Source: Clostridia bacterium
Lineage (GTDB): Bacteria > Bacillota > Clostridia > Christensenellales > Aristaeellaceae
DNA length: 7,520 nucleotides
Assembly: GCA_024404275.1 (NCBI GenBank)
Contig: JAKSQG010000088.1
Coordinates: 1-7,520, forward strand
Direction: 5' to 3'
Of this stretch, positions 6,082 through 7,520 are shown piece by piece; position 1 is the first letter of the stretch, and every line of letters starts with the position of its first letter. The notes under the pieces were generated by a model. It did no database searches, was not told the origin of the DNA, and saw nothing but the letters and a program-made list of their open reading frames with translations. The position numbers and the translations under genes are program-made.

Positions 6082-7520
6082 ATGAAACCCTGTAAGCTGG
6101 TCATGTCAGCCTTTGGTCCTTATGCCGGAAGGACAGAAATCGATTTTACGCTGTTGGGTGAAAACGGTCTGTTTTTGATCGCCGGTGATACGGGTGCAGG
6201 AAAGACTACCGTGTTTGACGCCATGAGCTTTGCCCTTTACGGCGAGGCGGCGGGCGGCAAAGAGAGAAGAAAAAGCAAATCCTTCCGTTCGGACTATGCG
6301 ACTCCTGCAACGGAGACCTGGGTGGATTTTACCTTTACGCATCGGGAAGAAACGTGGCGCATCAAGCGCAGCCCGGAATATACGCGCCCCAAAAAGTCCG
6401 GCGAGGGCATGACAACGCAGCCCGCGGAAGCCGAGATGGAATGCGCCGAAACAGGAGAGCATTACTACGGACTGACGGATGTGGGCAAAAAGGCGCAGGA
6501 GCTGATCGGGCTGACGCAGGATCAGTTTACCCAGACGGTGATGATCGCGCAGGGAGACTTTTTGAAGATCCTCAACGCCGACTCCAAGGATCGCAAGGCA
6601 CTGTTTCAGAAACTGTTCAATACGGAAATGTATGACAAAATCCGTGAAAAGCTGAAGGACATGGAAACGGAATGCAATAAGGAGCGGGAGGACCTGGATA
6701 AGCGCATCGAGGTGGCGCAGGGCAAGATCGTTCCCGATGAGGATTTTGCCGAAAGGGAGCTGCTGCAGCTGTATTGCAGCGAGCCCAAATACGCAGTACT
6801 GCTGCTGGAAGTGCTGGACCGCCTGATCGACCAGGAAAAACAGCGGCGGCAGAAAGCGGCGGAGGAGAAAAAGGCCTTCTCCGACCGTTATCAGGAGGTG
6901 CTGAAAAAGCAGGAAGCGGGCATCGCCCTGAATAAGCTGTTTGATGAGCAAAAAGCCTGCATGCAGAAGCTGGAAACGCTGCAGGCGATGCGCGATGAGG
7001 TGGACGAACAGAACAGACAGCTGGAAATGGCGCGCAAGGCACAGGGTCTGGTGCCTGCGGCAGCGCAGCTTGCCAGAACCGAAAAGATGCTGCAACAGCA
7101 GCGGAGTCAGCTGGAGACCGAGCAGCAGCGGAAAAAGCAGGCGGAAGATGCGTTGCCGCAGGCGAAGGCAGCTCTGGAGGAGGCGCGTTCTCATCAGCAG
7201 GAGGCGGCGCAGCTGCAGCAGGATGCCAAACAGCTGAAGGAAACGGTTCCTGTGCTGAAGGATCTGAACGCCAAGCTGCGGGAGCAGCAGAAGCTGAAGC
7301 CAAAACTGGAGCAGCTGACCGCAAACAGTATTGAAGCAGACCAAGCATATATGACTGCAAAAGAACGGTACTATCTCAGTCAGGCGGGCCTGCTGGCAGC
7401 TGAACTGCAGGTGGGAAAGCCTTGCCCTGTGTGCGGCGCAACCGAGCACCCTGCACCGGCGGTGCTTTCTCCTGCCGCGGTGACGGCAGAACAGCTGGAA
7501 GCGGCGGACGCCTTGCGCCG
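6082..7520 (+). CDS. sbcC: Exonuclease SbcCD, ATPase subunit SbcC (3'-partial, first 479 residues)
   Basis: SbcC is the Rad50-like SMC-family ATPase that clamps DNA ends for SbcD. The ATG at 6082 follows GGAGG (6068-6072) by nine bases and starts MKPCKLVMSAFGPYAG, the standard SbcC opening. The Walker A motif GDTGAGKT is at residues 35-42 and the Q-loop QGDFLKIL begins at Gln157. A long charged, Gln/Glu/Lys-rich coiled coil runs from about 190 to 445. The zinc-hook CPVC (Cys448, Cys451), which joins two SbcC molecules, lies in the last 100 bases. The second coil, signature motif and Walker B lie beyond the right edge; full-length members are about 1000 residues, so roughly half is missing. 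No internal stop was found. The gap to sbcD is four bases, so the two are co-transcribed and probably translated in step. Confidence 0.95.
   Translation, partial: MKPCKLVMSAFGPYAGRTEIDFTLLGENGLFLIAGDTGAGKTTVFDAMSFALYGEAAGGKERRKSKSFRSDYATPATETWVDFTFTHREETWRIKRSPEYTRPKKSGEGMTTQPAEAEMECAETGEHYYGLTDVGKKAQELIGLTQDQFTQTVMIAQGDFLKILNADSKDRKALFQKLFNTEMYDKIREKLKDMETECNKEREDLDKRIEVAQGKIVPDEDFAERELLQLYCSEPKYAVLLLEVLDRLIDQEKQRRQKAAEEKKAFSDRYQEVLKKQEAGIALNKLFDEQKACMQKLETLQAMRDEVDEQNRQLEMARKAQGLVPAAAQLARTEKMLQQQRSQLETEQQRKKQAEDALPQAKAALEEARSHQQEAAQLQQDAKQLKETVPVLKDLNAKLREQQKLKPKLEQLTANSIEADQAYMTAKERYYLSQAGLLAAELQVGKPCPVCGATEHPAPAVLSPAAVTAEQLEAADALR

Noticed and set aside
6106..7449. 447-codon open frame on the - strand
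   Set aside because: It lies entirely opposite sbcC, which has Walker A, Q-loop and zinc-hook motifs. The antisense product is Leu/Gln/Arg/His-rich without recognisable domains.

Overview
The window looks like a chromosomal segment of a gut-type Firmicute, probably a Clostridia/Oscillospirales member. This is an inference from the moderate-to-high GC, the strong AGGAGG ribosome-binding sites, the short AT-rich intergenic regions and the Firmicutes-type SbcD/SbcC pair. No rRNA, tRNA, CRISPR array, insertion sequence or phage gene was seen. There is no gene-free stretch over 300 bases; the largest gap is 4742-4961.

Left part (1-3066, + strand). A large membrane-anchored von Willebrand factor A (VWA) protein enters from the left edge. 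An in-frame TAG at 1375-1377 interrupts it, and the same frame then continues for 146 codons of plausible protein to a natural end at 1818. Next is a small four-helix membrane protein of the DUF1648 type (1860-2366). Its last codons overlap the GTG start of a short-chain dehydrogenase/reductase (SDR; 2359-3066). These genes could form one transcription unit, with a possible extra promoter just before the DUF1648 gene. A hairpin with T-rich tails on both strands (3081-3115) closes this unit and also the convergent gene that follows.

Middle part (3128-4741, - strand). This gene encodes a 537-residue exported protein. It has a signal peptide, an unassigned beta-rich N-terminal region, an FMN-binding-like domain carrying a near-match to the covalent flavinylation motif, and two almost identical 117-residue repeats at the C-terminus. 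The repeats differ at 17 of 351 bases, but only one difference changes an amino acid.

Right part (4742-7520). An AT-rich divergent promoter region carries an 11-bp-arm inverted repeat at the predicted start of the exported-protein transcript, and a clear sigma-A type promoter facing right. That promoter drives sbcD (4962-6077) and sbcC (6082 to beyond the edge), the two subunits of the Mre11-Rad50-like SbcCD nuclease, separated by 4 bases.

Most of the content is ordinary core genome. The points that stand out are the interrupted VWA gene, the duplicated domain under strong protein-level constraint next to a flavin-type domain, the operator-like dyad, and an SDR lacking the usual catalytic Asn. 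I see no convincing new multi-gene system.
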